Below, one piece after another: positions 6,761-15,410 of a DNA stretch of 64,000 bases. Source of the DNA: Gp6-AA40 sp035263125. Its GTDB lineage: Bacteria > Acidobacteriota > Vicinamibacteria > Vicinamibacterales > UBA2999. Within the stretch, counting starts at the first letter, position 1, and every line of letters begins with the position of its first letter. A program made the position numbers and the translations under genes. Under the pieces are notes generated by a model. It saw only the letters and a list, made by a program, of their open reading frames with translations. It had not been told where the DNA came from and made no database searches. The stretch lies in NCBI GenBank assembly GCA_035263125.1, contig DATFRP010000197.1, positions 1 to 64,000 of the forward strand, in the 5' to 3' direction.

Positions 6761-8554
6761 TTAATCTCGTAGAGCGGGGGCTTCAGCCGCCGCGACCGAT
6801 TCGAACTGGAGCTCGTACAACCGGTGATAGATCCCGCGCTGCCCGAGCAATTCCTGATGCGTCCCCTGCTCGCGCAACTCGCCGCGATGCATCACGAGAA
6901 TGCGATCCATGTCCTGAATCGTCGAGAGGCGGTGCGCGATGGCGATCGTCGTGCGCCCACGCATCATCACTTTCAGCGCATCGCGGATCAGGATCTCGGT
7001 GTCGGTGTCGACGCTCGACGTCGCTTCATCGAGGATGAGCACTGGCGGATCGAACGCGAGCGCACGAGCGAACGAGAGCAGCTGCTTCTGCCCCGACGAC
7101 AGCGTCGCACCCCGCTCGGCCACAGCGGTCTCAGTCCCCCGTGCCATGCGATCGACGAACGTCGATGCATGCACCGCATCGAGCGCGCGCCGCACATCCT
7201 CGTCGGAGATCGACGACTCGCCGAGCCGGACGTTGCTCGCGATCGTGCCCGAGAAGAGATAGACGTCCTGCAGGACGAGACCGAACAGCCGCCGGAGCTT
7301 GGACAGGTCGATCTCCCGAATGTCGACGCCGTCGATCGTGATCCGCCCCTGCTGGACATCGTAGAAGCGAAGCAGCAGGCTCACCAGCGTGGTCTTGCCT
7401 GAACCCGTTGCCCCCACGACACCGATGCGTTGACCGCGCTCGACGGTGAAGGAGACGTTGCGAAGCACGGGCTCGCCCTCGACGTAGGCAAAGGTCACAT
7501 TCTCGAAGCGGATGATGCCCGGCGAAGGCGAACTGAATTCGATCGCCTTGCTGTCTTCGATCTCCACGGGCGTGTCGAGCAGGGCGAAGATGCGCTCGGA
7601 GGACGCCATCGCGCCCTGCAGCACGTTGAACTTCTCGGAGAGATCGCTGATCGGTCTGAAGAAACGCTGCGAGTACTGAAGAAACGCGACGAGCGCCCCC
7701 AGCGTCAATCCCTGATCGGCCACCCATCCTCCGCCGACCCAGAGAATGAGCGCCGCCGCCAGTGCGCTGACCAGCTCGATCGCCGGATAGAACACCGCGT
7801 AGTAGAAGATCGATTCCACGTTGGCGTCACGGTGCCGTCGATCGATCTCGTCGAACGCTTCGTAGTCGCGCGCCTCGCGACGAAAGAGCTGCACGGTCGC
7901 CATGCCCGTGATGCGCTCCTGCAGGTAGGCGTTGATCCTCGCAATCCAGGTCCGCACCGTCCGGTACGACTGGCGGACGTTCACACGGAACCACTGTGTG
8001 ATGAGCGCAATCAACGGCAGCACCGAGAACGCGACCAGCGCCAGACGCCAGTCCATCCAGACGAGCACCACCATGATCCCGATGAGCGTGAAGACATCGC
8101 CGAACACCGAGACGACGCCGGCGGTGAACAGATCGTTGAGCACATCGACGTCGGTCGTCACGCGCGTCATGAGGCGGCCGACCGGGTTGCGATCGTAGAA
8201 GCGCAGATCCAGCCGCTGCAGATGCGTCATCATCTGCATGCGCAGGTCGAACATGATGCGCTGCCCGGTGAGCTGCATCGTCCACGTTTGCAGGTATTCC
8301 AAGGCGAACGACGCGGCCAGCACCGTGAGGTACACCGCCGCCACGAGCCCCAGACCAGACACGTCGCGCGCCGGGATGTACCGATCGATCACGACCTTCG
8401 TGAGATAGGGAGGCGCGAGCTCGAGGCAGGCGTGACCGATGATCGCGACAATGGCGAGCGCGACCTGCGGCCGGTACGGCCGCAGATATGTCAGCAGCCG
8501 GCGCATCAGCCGGCCGTCATACGCTTTTCCGAGGACCTCTTCCTCGTGTATCAC
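6761..8554 (-). CDS. ABC exporter half-transporter, consensus-site subunit
   Basis: The 597-residue protein has six membrane helices (about 30-300) fused to one ATPase domain. It has Walker A GATGSGKTT (381-389), a deviant signature LSSGQ (485-489), and Walker B VLILDE with catalytic E510. The start overlaps the stop of the preceding gene by four bases (ATGA), as expected for two subunits of one heterodimeric type IV exporter of the TM287/288 or BmrC/D kind. Its substrate (drug, lipid or peptide) cannot be told. The last residues (VAAAEAPALRD) are encoded by a copy of the GGCGGCTGAAGCCCCCGC repeat, so the tail may be a late addition. Confidence 0.92.
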   Translation of the reverse strand: MIHEEEVLGKAYDGRLMRRLLTYLRPYRPQVALAIVAIIGHACLELAPPYLTKVVIDRYIPARDVSGLGLVAAVYLTVLAASFALEYLQTWTMQLTGQRIMFDLRMQMMTHLQRLDLRFYDRNPVGRLMTRVTTDVDVLNDLFTAGVVSVFGDVFTLIGIMVVLVWMDWRLALVAFSVLPLIALITQWFRVNVRQSYRTVRTWIARINAYLQERITGMATVQLFRREARDYEAFDEIDRRHRDANVESIFYYAVFYPAIELVSALAAALILWVGGGWVADQGLTLGALVAFLQYSQRFFRPISDLSEKFNVLQGAMASSERIFALLDTPVEIEDSKAIEFSSPSPGIIRFENVTFAYVEGEPVLRNVSFTVERGQRIGVVGATGSGKTTLVSLLLRFYDVQQGRITIDGVDIREIDLSKLRRLFGLVLQDVYLFSGTIASNVRLGESSISDEDVRRALDAVHASTFVDRMARGTETAVAERGATLSSGQKQLLSFARALAFDPPVLILDEATSSVDTDTEILIRDALKVMMRGRTTIAIAHRLSTIQDMDRILVMHRGELREQGTHQELLGQRGIYHRLYELQFESVAAAEAPALRD

Positions 8555-10308
8555 GACGCCGCCAGTTCCTCCTCGAGCATCTGCTTGCGCGAGAGCTCTG
8601 CGTACAACCCGCCACGGCGCACGAGCGCGTCGTGCGTGCCGATCTCCGCGACGCGGCCTTCATCCAGGACGACGATCTGGTCGGCGCCTCGGACGGTCGA
8701 CACGCGATGCGAGACGATGAGCGACGTGCGGCGCCGCATCACCACCGTCAAACGGCGCAGTATCTCTTCCTCCGTGTGCGTGTCCACTGCCGACAACGCA
8801 TCGTCGAGGATCAGAATCTTCGGATCGGTGACGAGCGCGCGTGCGATTGCCGTGCGTTGTTTCTGACCACCCGACAGCGTGATGCCCCGCTCGCCGACGA
8901 CCGTGTCGTACCCCCGCGGAAACGCGCCGGCATCCTTATCGAGCCTTGCCACAGCCGCCGCCTCCTCGATCCGGACATGGCTGGCATGATCGCCCCGGGC
9001 GCCGAACGCAATGTTTTCCGCGATCGTCGCGCTGAAGAGGAAAGGCTCCTGAGCCACGAAGCCGATCGCTCCGCGCAGCGTCGCGAGCGGGATGCGGCGC
9101 ACGTCGACGCCGTCGATGAACACGGTGCCGGGCGGCGCGTCGTGGAGTCGCGGCAGCACGCTCAGGAGCGTGGACTTGCCCGATCCGGTGGCGCCGACGA
9201 TCGCTGTCGTCGTCCCTGCGGGTATCGTGAGCGACACGTCGTGCAGGACCGCACTATCGTCGTAGCTGAACGTGAGGTGACGGAATTCGATTGCGCCTTG
9301 AATGTCTTTCAGGTCGACGCGTTCAGCCGGATCGGGATCGGCAATCGCGGGCGCGGCATCGAGCACCTCGAGCAGCCGCTTCCACGACGCCATGCCTCGC
9401 TGGAGCAGGTTCGTGACCCACCCGAACGCGATCATGGGCCACCCCAGCATCATCAGGTACGCGTTGAAAGCGACGAGTGAACCGACCGTCATTCTTCCAG
9501 CGATGACCTCGCGGCTGCCGATCCACAGCACCAGCAGCGCACCGATGCCCATGAGCAGCCCCATGCTCGGGAAGTACATGCCTTGAAGGCGAATGAGCAG
9601 ACGATTCCGCTGGAGGTATTCCTCGTTCGATCGCCGGAAGCGCTCCAGCTCGAACGGCTCGCGACCGTATGCACGCACCACGCGCACGCCGGCCAGCGAC
9701 TCCTGTGTGACCGCGCTGACGTCCGACAACTGCTCCTGGATCCGCTCGAATCGGGAGTGAATGGCCGAGCCGAAGTACTTCACCGCCAGCGTCACGAACG
9801 GCAGCGGCACGAGCGCCACTGCCGTGAGCCGGGGATGGATCGACCACATGAGGATCAGCGCAACGATGAATGTCAGCCCCGTGTTCGCGGAGTACATCAC
9901 CGCGGGGCCGATCATCATCCGGACGGCGCTCAGGTCGTTGGTCGCGCGCGACATCAGATCGCCGGTCCGCGTGCGCTGGAAATAGCCGAGGTGCATCCGC
10001 TGCAGCGAGGCGAAGAAGTCGTTGCGCAGGGCGTATTCGAACTCGCGCGAGGCACCGATGATGACGCGGCGCATCAGGAAACGGAACGTCCCCCCGCCGA
10101 GGGCAAGTGCCAGCAGAGTGGCCGCATAGAGTCGCACCTTGTCGAGCGTGACGCCGGCCTGCAAATCGTCGATGGCATAGCGCAGCACCCAGGGCGACGC
10201 GAGTGCAATCGACGTCGTGACCACGACGCAGGCGAAGCCGAACAGGAATGAGGACCGGTAGCGCGCGAGATAGTCGATCAGTCTTCGGCCCGAAGAGGTT
10301 AGGATCAC
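8551..10308 (-). CDS. ABC exporter half-transporter, degenerate-site subunit
   Basis: The first gene of the exporter pair encodes 585 residues: six membrane helices (about 20-300), Walker A GATGSGKST (372-380), canonical signature LSGGQ (478-482), and Walker B ILILDD, where the catalytic Glu is Asp503. The H-loop histidine (VSHR, 534) is present. Together with LSSGQ in the partner, this predicts one degenerate and one hydrolytic nucleotide site, the known layout of heterodimeric exporters. It is divergent from the plus-strand gene starting at 10348, with only 39 bases between, so the two promoters must overlap. Confidence 0.92.
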   Translation of the reverse strand: MILTSSGRRLIDYLARYRSSFLFGFACVVVTTSIALASPWVLRYAIDDLQAGVTLDKVRLYAATLLALALGGGTFRFLMRRVIIGASREFEYALRNDFFASLQRMHLGYFQRTRTGDLMSRATNDLSAVRMMIGPAVMYSANTGLTFIVALILMWSIHPRLTAVALVPLPFVTLAVKYFGSAIHSRFERIQEQLSDVSAVTQESLAGVRVVRAYGREPFELERFRRSNEEYLQRNRLLIRLQGMYFPSMGLLMGIGALLVLWIGSREVIAGRMTVGSLVAFNAYLMMLGWPMIAFGWVTNLLQRGMASWKRLLEVLDAAPAIADPDPAERVDLKDIQGAIEFRHLTFSYDDSAVLHDVSLTIPAGTTTAIVGATGSGKSTLLSVLPRLHDAPPGTVFIDGVDVRRIPLATLRGAIGFVAQEPFLFSATIAENIAFGARGDHASHVRIEEAAAVARLDKDAGAFPRGYDTVVGERGITLSGGQKQRTAIARALVTDPKILILDDALSAVDTHTEEEILRRLTVVMRRRTSLIVSHRVSTVRGADQIVVLDEGRVAEIGTHDALVRRGGLYAELSRKQMLEEELAAS

Positions 10309-10347
10309 TATCTAAAGCGTATCCGACCGCCCGCCGATAGACGAATT

Positions 10348-11175
10348 ATGAGAATCCGCTGCGCGCTACTCGTGTGCCTGTGTCTGCTGTTGTCTGCCCG
10401 CGCAGAGGCGCAATTCCGCCCGATCGAGCGCGGGGTTGGCGAGGACTTCCACGTCGAACTCGGACTCATGTTCTGGACACCGACGCCCGCGCTCAAGATT
10501 CAGACCGGATCGCTCGCGGCGCTCGGCCAGCCTGCGGTCGACTTCGTCAACGAGTTCGGGATCCAGAGCACGCACTTCAACGAATTCCGCAGCGTCATCA
10601 AGGCGGGACGCAAGACCAAGATCCGCGTCAGCCACATCGTGATGCAGTACAACGAAGCCGCGACGCTGCAGCGCACGATCACGTTTGGCGGTTCGACGTT
10701 TCCGGTCAGCGCGCCCGCGACTGCCGACTTGAAGTGGGAGTTCTGGAATGTCGGCTATGAGTGGGACTTCATCGCCTACCCTCGTGCTGTCATCGGCATG
10801 GTGACCGCGGTCAAGTTCAACAAGATTTCCGCCGACCTGACTGCCACCGGATACGGCAGCTCGGTGACCGATGTCAATGCACCCATTCCGGCGCTCGGGT
10901 TCACAGCCCGCATCTATCCGCACAAACTCTTCTCTGTCACGACCGAGTACTCCGGCTTCAAGGTGCCCGGCTTCATCGGTAAGAAGATCAGCGACTCGGT
11001 CGGCGACTTCGACGCGAGGATGTGGGAATTCGACTTCTACGGGACGATGAGCTTCAGTCGATACCTCGGCGCCCAAGCCGGGTACCGCCGCGTGACCGCC
11101 TCATATCTGATCGATCCCGATGCGGGCGATCTGAAGATGAGCGGCCTGTACTTCGGGGGCGTGCTGCGCTTCTAG
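10348..11175 (+). CDS. Secreted beta-rich protein, probable outer-membrane barrel
   Basis: The 275-residue product has a cleavable signal peptide (MRIRCALLVCLCLLLSARAEA, cut near 21). Mature sequence is alternating polar and aromatic strands (FHVELGLMFWTP, KWEFWNVGYEWDFIAY, FSVTTEYSGFKV, MWEFDFYGTMSFSRYLGAQAGYRRV) and ends in a terminal phenylalanine (SGLYFGGVLRF), typical of barrels inserted by the Bam complex. I do not recognise a named family. It is monocistronic and divergent from the ABC exporter; a functional link is possible but unproven. Confidence 0.75.
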   Translation: MRIRCALLVCLCLLLSARAEAQFRPIERGVGEDFHVELGLMFWTPTPALKIQTGSLAALGQPAVDFVNEFGIQSTHFNEFRSVIKAGRKTKIRVSHIVMQYNEAATLQRTITFGGSTFPVSAPATADLKWEFWNVGYEWDFIAYPRAVIGMVTAVKFNKISADLTATGYGSSVTDVNAPIPALGFTARIYPHKLFSVTTEYSGFKVPGFIGKKISDSVGDFDARMWEFDFYGTMSFSRYLGAQAGYRRVTASYLIDPDAGDLKMSGLYFGGVLRF

Positions 11176-11215
11176 CGCACCCCACGTTCGTGGCACGGGG
11201 GCTTCAGCCGCCGCG

Positions 11216-11953
11216 TCAGAGTGGCTTCCTCCCAACAACCATCAACGAACTGCCGATCGGCATCGGAACGCGCTCAGCGAGCGACGCCTCCGCGGTCACT
11301 AATGCGCTGAGGATCGCATTCACCGGCTCGAGTGGCACCGCGATGTCGGTATCCGCGCGCAGTTGTCGAAAGGGTCTCAGAAGTCGCTGACTGGTTCGCA
11401 CCACGAGCATCAACGGAAACGTCGACGCGAAGATGTACGACACCTGCTCGACGCGCAGCCCGGCCTGCTCCACCAGCTGTCTCGCGCGCGACGGCGTGTA
11501 TCGTCGGACCTCGCGCCAGACTTCTGCGTGATCGCCCCGAAGCATGTCGAGGGCAGCCAGCGTGAGCAGAACGGCTCCCCCGGGCCGGACGATGCGCGCC
11601 ATCTCTCGGACCGCAGCCTCGTCGCCTTCGACGCACTGCAGCACGTCGAACGAGGTCACGATGTCGACGGTCGCCGTGCGAAAAGGAATGCGCGTGATAT
11701 CCGCGCGTGCAACCGGCCATCCCGACGACTTCGCCGCGGTGCTGCCTCCCTCCGTCAGGTCGAATCCAACCGCGTGTCCGTACGGCCCCAGCAGTCGCAG
11801 ATTGTGTCCGGTGCCGCAGCCGCAGTCGACGAGCCGAAGGTCGCGTCGGCCAGCCGCCAGCCGTTCGACGATCGGTGAGACGAATCGACGGAAGCCTCGG
11901 AACCAGAAGTGGGTCGCCTCCGCGCGACCCGTCAGTTCCAGCAGGTCATCCAT
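11216..11953 (-). CDS. Class I SAM-dependent methyltransferase
   Basis: The 245-residue cytosolic protein has motif I VDCGCGTGHNLRLLGPYGHAVGFDLT (around residue 45), motif II-like VDIVTSFDVLQCV, and the post-motif RPGGAVLLTLAALDMLRGDH. This matches the ubiE/COQ5-like Methyltransf_11 fold. The substrate is unknown. The start ATG overlaps the stop of the lytic transglycosylase gene by one base (TGATG), so translation is coupled. Convergent with the outer-membrane protein gene; a GGGGGCTTCAGCCGCCGCG repeat (11197-11215) lies between them. Confidence 0.85.
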   Translation of the reverse strand: MDDLLELTGRAEATHFWFRGFRRFVSPIVERLAAGRRDLRLVDCGCGTGHNLRLLGPYGHAVGFDLTEGGSTAAKSSGWPVARADITRIPFRTATVDIVTSFDVLQCVEGDEAAVREMARIVRPGGAVLLTLAALDMLRGDHAEVWREVRRYTPSRARQLVEQAGLRVEQVSYIFASTFPLMLVVRTSQRLLRPFRQLRADTDIAVPLEPVNAILSALVTAEASLAERVPMPIGSSLMVVGRKPL

Positions 11954-14163
11954 CAGTGGGCGGGATTGGCCACCAGTCGCGTCGGCGAACGCTGCCGGCT
12001 GCCGCCGTACAGTTGCCGGTAGTCGTCAGCCGTGCCGAGAATGCGCTTCACGTAGTTCTGTGTTTCGGGGAACGGAATGTTGTCGATGAACTCGTCCGTC
12101 GGCAGCCCCGGGGCATCCTGGATCCAGCGCGCAACGCGGCTCTCACCGGCGTTGTAGCTGGCAAGCGCGAAGTGCGCGCCGCCAAATCGATCCATCAGCT
12201 CTTTGAAATACTGCGCGCCGATTCGGACGTTGATTTCGGGCTGGGCGAGCAGCGCCGTCGTGAACGGCCTGATCCCGAGCTTGGTGGCATAGCGGCGGCC
12301 GGTCGAGGGCATCAGCTGCAGCAGACCTCGCGCGTTGGCTGGCGATCGAATCTCCGCCGTGAACGTCGACTCCTGTGCCATCAGCGCCGCTATCAAGTAC
12401 GGATCGAGATTGAGCCTCTCGGAGTACTTCTCGATGAGCGGCCAGTAATCGAGCGGAAAGATGACCCGCAGCACATCGGGCGGGATGTTCTCGCCGCCTG
12501 CCGTCAGGAACTGCGGATACGCGCGACGCATCGTCGTAATGGCGCCGCGGAGCGCGTTGAAACGATCCTGCGACTTCAGACCGAGTCCCTGTTGATTGCG
12601 AATCCACGCGCTCGTGGCCTGCAGCTGCGGTGTGTCTCCCCAGACCTGCTGCGCGTACTGCACCTCGTGCAGCGCATCGTCATAGAGCTGTAATGCGGTG
12701 AACGCCCGCATCAGGACATCGGTGACCGGAGCTGTGACCGGGGTGGCACTCGCCGGAACGATCTCCAGAGGTTGGGCGGTCAAGGGCTGGCGTCGCGACG
12801 ACAGAATCGCCGTGGCCAGACGGCCGTAGTACGAGTTGGCGTAATCGGTCACGAGCAGCTGATATCGCGAGTTGGCGGTCGCCGCGTCGCCAGCCCGATC
12901 GCGCGCACGTCCCGACCAGTACAGCCAGGCGGGCCTCGTATCGGCGCGTGGGAACGTCAACGCAGCGGACTCGTAGATGGCGGCCGCCTCGGCGAACCGT
13001 TTCGCACGGTAGTCAGTCCAGCCCGCTTTCCATGCGGCACGCTCCGCATACCGGTGACGGGGAAATTTCATCAGGAGTTCGCGGAACACCTTATCGGCGG
13101 CATCGTCCTCATCGGTCGTCAGGTAGAACTGCGCCAGATTGTTCAGGGTCTCCGCCGCCCACTCGCTCTCGGGAAAGTCCGTGACGAGATCGCGACTGAG
13201 CGTCACGTATCTCGTGCGATCGCCGAGCGCCTTGACCGCGCTGAGGTAGAAGAACCGCGCTTCGGCGGCGAGCGGACCGGACAGGTACGGCTGCACGCCG
13301 TCGCGAGCGGCGCGGTAACGATCCAATCGATAGTCACACTCCGCCAGCCGCAGCGCTACCAGGTCCTTGTTCAAACCCTGGACGCCGCGGGTCACGTTCT
13401 CGAAGGCCGCACGCGCCGGCGCCCATCGCCTCGCGGCGTACAGACGCTCGGCCCGCCCAAGCGCACGCGCCACCAGTTCGTCGGGCAGCGTCGACTGCAG
13501 ACGCTCGATTGCGGTCTGTGCGTCGTCGGCCTGCGGGCTCAGCGGGTAGTCGTAGTAGACGCGCCGAAAGGCCTCGAGCGCCTGGTCACGACGCCCGATC
13601 GATTCTTCGACCACTGCAAGCTTGAGGAGGACGTCCTCGGGTACCGTGACCTCGTCGATCGGAATATCGCGAAGAATCTTCTCGGCCCGTGCACCGTCCT
13701 GACGCGACTGCGCAACCTCCGCGAGACGCATGGGAACGGCCTCCCGGAGATACCCCTTCAGCGGCCGAGACGCGAGCGCGGACAGCACCGTGTCGGCATC
13801 CGCCCATCGAGAGAGTCCCGCGAGCGCCACACCTGTGTAGTAGCGAGCGTAGTCGGCCATCAGCGTGCTCGCCAGCGCGGAGTCGTTGACAAGCGGAAGA
13901 CCGGCGGCGTAGTTCCCGTCGGCAATCGACTTGACGCCGCGCGCGAAGCGCGCAAGCGCAGGGTCGTTGACGCCGCGACCTGGCAACGACACGTCCTGGA
14001 CGAACCAGTACTGCGACCGTTCGATCGGAAGCGGAGGATGACGGGTAGCGACAAGGCGGACAGTGGCCTCGTCACCCCGGGGCTCGTCGGTCGGCTTCTG
14101 AGCAGCGCCCACAAAATGCAGCGCGACCACCGCGAATGCGAAGGAGATCGTGACCTGCTTCAC
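11953..14163 (-). CDS. Soluble lytic transglycosylase with TPR-like helical domain
   Basis: The 736-residue protein has a signal peptide (MKQVTISFAFAVVALHFVGAA), a long all-alpha superhelix with TPR-like units (about 60-480) and a C-terminal SLT domain: LIAALMAQESTFTAEIRSP with catalytic E598, GLLQLMPSTG and ALASYNAGESRV. This is the Slt70 architecture; it cleaves the MurNAc-GlcNAc bond to give anhydro-muropeptides in the periplasm. The start is GTG, overlapping the stop of the upstream gene (GTGA). Membership in a run of overlapping genes suggests a cell-envelope operon. Confidence 0.9.
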   Translation of the reverse strand: MKQVTISFAFAVVALHFVGAAQKPTDEPRGDEATVRLVATRHPPLPIERSQYWFVQDVSLPGRGVNDPALARFARGVKSIADGNYAAGLPLVNDSALASTLMADYARYYTGVALAGLSRWADADTVLSALASRPLKGYLREAVPMRLAEVAQSRQDGARAEKILRDIPIDEVTVPEDVLLKLAVVEESIGRRDQALEAFRRVYYDYPLSPQADDAQTAIERLQSTLPDELVARALGRAERLYAARRWAPARAAFENVTRGVQGLNKDLVALRLAECDYRLDRYRAARDGVQPYLSGPLAAEARFFYLSAVKALGDRTRYVTLSRDLVTDFPESEWAAETLNNLAQFYLTTDEDDAADKVFRELLMKFPRHRYAERAAWKAGWTDYRAKRFAEAAAIYESAALTFPRADTRPAWLYWSGRARDRAGDAATANSRYQLLVTDYANSYYGRLATAILSSRRQPLTAQPLEIVPASATPVTAPVTDVLMRAFTALQLYDDALHEVQYAQQVWGDTPQLQATSAWIRNQQGLGLKSQDRFNALRGAITTMRRAYPQFLTAGGENIPPDVLRVIFPLDYWPLIEKYSERLNLDPYLIAALMAQESTFTAEIRSPANARGLLQLMPSTGRRYATKLGIRPFTTALLAQPEINVRIGAQYFKELMDRFGGAHFALASYNAGESRVARWIQDAPGLPTDEFIDNIPFPETQNYVKRILGTADDYRQLYGGSRQRSPTRLVANPAH

Positions 14164-15335
14164 TGGACACTCCCAGCGGGGGGATGATCAGACTTCGACG
14201 ACACGGCATTCGAGGACCCCGACACGGAGAGTCCTGCCGCCTGTCGGATCGTGATCGATTCGAGCATCCGACCGGCATACCGGGCCAGCACATCGAGCCT
14301 GGCTGGCCAGAGGGGCTCACCCTTCTTATCGGCGTCGGGACCATCTGCATACAGGATGGCAACGACCGCCCCCCCGACCGTCAATGGGGTGGCGATCGCG
14401 TACCGCGATCCTGCGCCCGCCGCAAATGCCGGAAGCGCATCATCCCTGGATACCGCCCGCTCACCACGGAGCGCCTCCGCGAAGAGACTCTCGCCCGCAT
14501 GGACCTCGAGCGGCGATCCCGAGGCCGAGCCGAAGCCGACCGAGCGCCACTGGTTCACGCGATCACCTTTCACGACGAACACCGCCGCGCGGCCCGCTTC
14601 TCGGGCGGCAAACTGCACCAACCCGTCGAGCGCGTCATGAAGAGAACCGGCCCGATCGAGCTCACGGATCGCCGCGGGCAACCGTGCAGCCTGGTCGAGC
14701 GCTTCGAGGAATCCGAAAATGTCCTGTTCCAACTGGTCGATCTGCTGAAGCCGCTCGTCGAGTTGACGCCGGGCCTGCTCGAGTTGACTACGGACGGAAC
14801 CGATCTCGTGGCGTACGGCAGCGACATCCTCGCGTGCTGATGCCGCCTCCCGCCGTGCCGCCTCCGCGTCCCGCCGCGCGGCCTCGACTTCCTCCTTCGC
14901 GGTGTCGACGTCCACCCGTCCTTGTTGCCGCGATTCGTCCAGCGAGCGTCGCAGATCCTCGAGCGATTTTTCTGTCGCCTGCTGCCTGGCTTCTGCCTCC
15001 TGCCTTCGTGTATCAGCATCGCGTTCCCGTGATTCGGCATCGTGCTCGCGCGCTTCCGCATGGCGCTCGCGGGCCTCGATGCTGCGCTCGCGTTCTTTCG
15101 CCTCACGGGTTGCGGTCTCGCGCCATTCGGCTAGTTGACGCTCGGCGGCGCGTTTGGTCTCGGCCGTAATTTCAGCCGCTTCGCTCGCAATTCGAGTGCC
15201 TTCCTGGGACGCAGCACGGGTCAGCTCCGTGCGGCACGCCTCCAAATCGGCCTCAACGCGCGAGCGAAGTGCATCGAACGTGCGATTCAGAACCTCGTTG
15301 ATGCGATCCTCGAAGGGGGACACGACTTGCCGCAT
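14160..15335 (-). CDS. Long coiled-coil protein with C-terminal GAF-like domain
   Basis: The 391-residue product is a highly charged coiled coil from about 20 to 215 (Glu/Arg/Ala-rich heptads such as EARERHAEAREHDAESRERD). A globular domain follows at about 220-370, with FLEALDQAARLPAAIRELDRAGSLHDALDGLVQFAAREAGRAAVFVVKGDRV and IATPLTVGGAVVAILYADG, the pattern of a GAF sensor domain. There is no signal peptide. It overlaps the lytic transglycosylase start, which hints at a link to envelope growth. The exact role is unknown. Confidence 0.7.
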   Translation of the reverse strand: MRQVVSPFEDRINEVLNRTFDALRSRVEADLEACRTELTRAASQEGTRIASEAAEITAETKRAAERQLAEWRETATREAKERERSIEARERHAEAREHDAESRERDADTRRQEAEARQQATEKSLEDLRRSLDESRQQGRVDVDTAKEEVEAARRDAEAARREAASAREDVAAVRHEIGSVRSQLEQARRQLDERLQQIDQLEQDIFGFLEALDQAARLPAAIRELDRAGSLHDALDGLVQFAAREAGRAAVFVVKGDRVNQWRSVGFGSASGSPLEVHAGESLFAEALRGERAVSRDDALPAFAAGAGSRYAIATPLTVGGAVVAILYADGPDADKKGEPLWPARLDVLARYAGRMLESITIRQAAGLSVSGSSNAVSSKSDHPPAGSVQ

Positions 15336-15410
15336 TATACGGCGGAGCCTAACCTTTTGAGAGACAGACGCTTGAAGACGATCCGAGTCAGATCGATAGG
15401 TTGAAATCGA

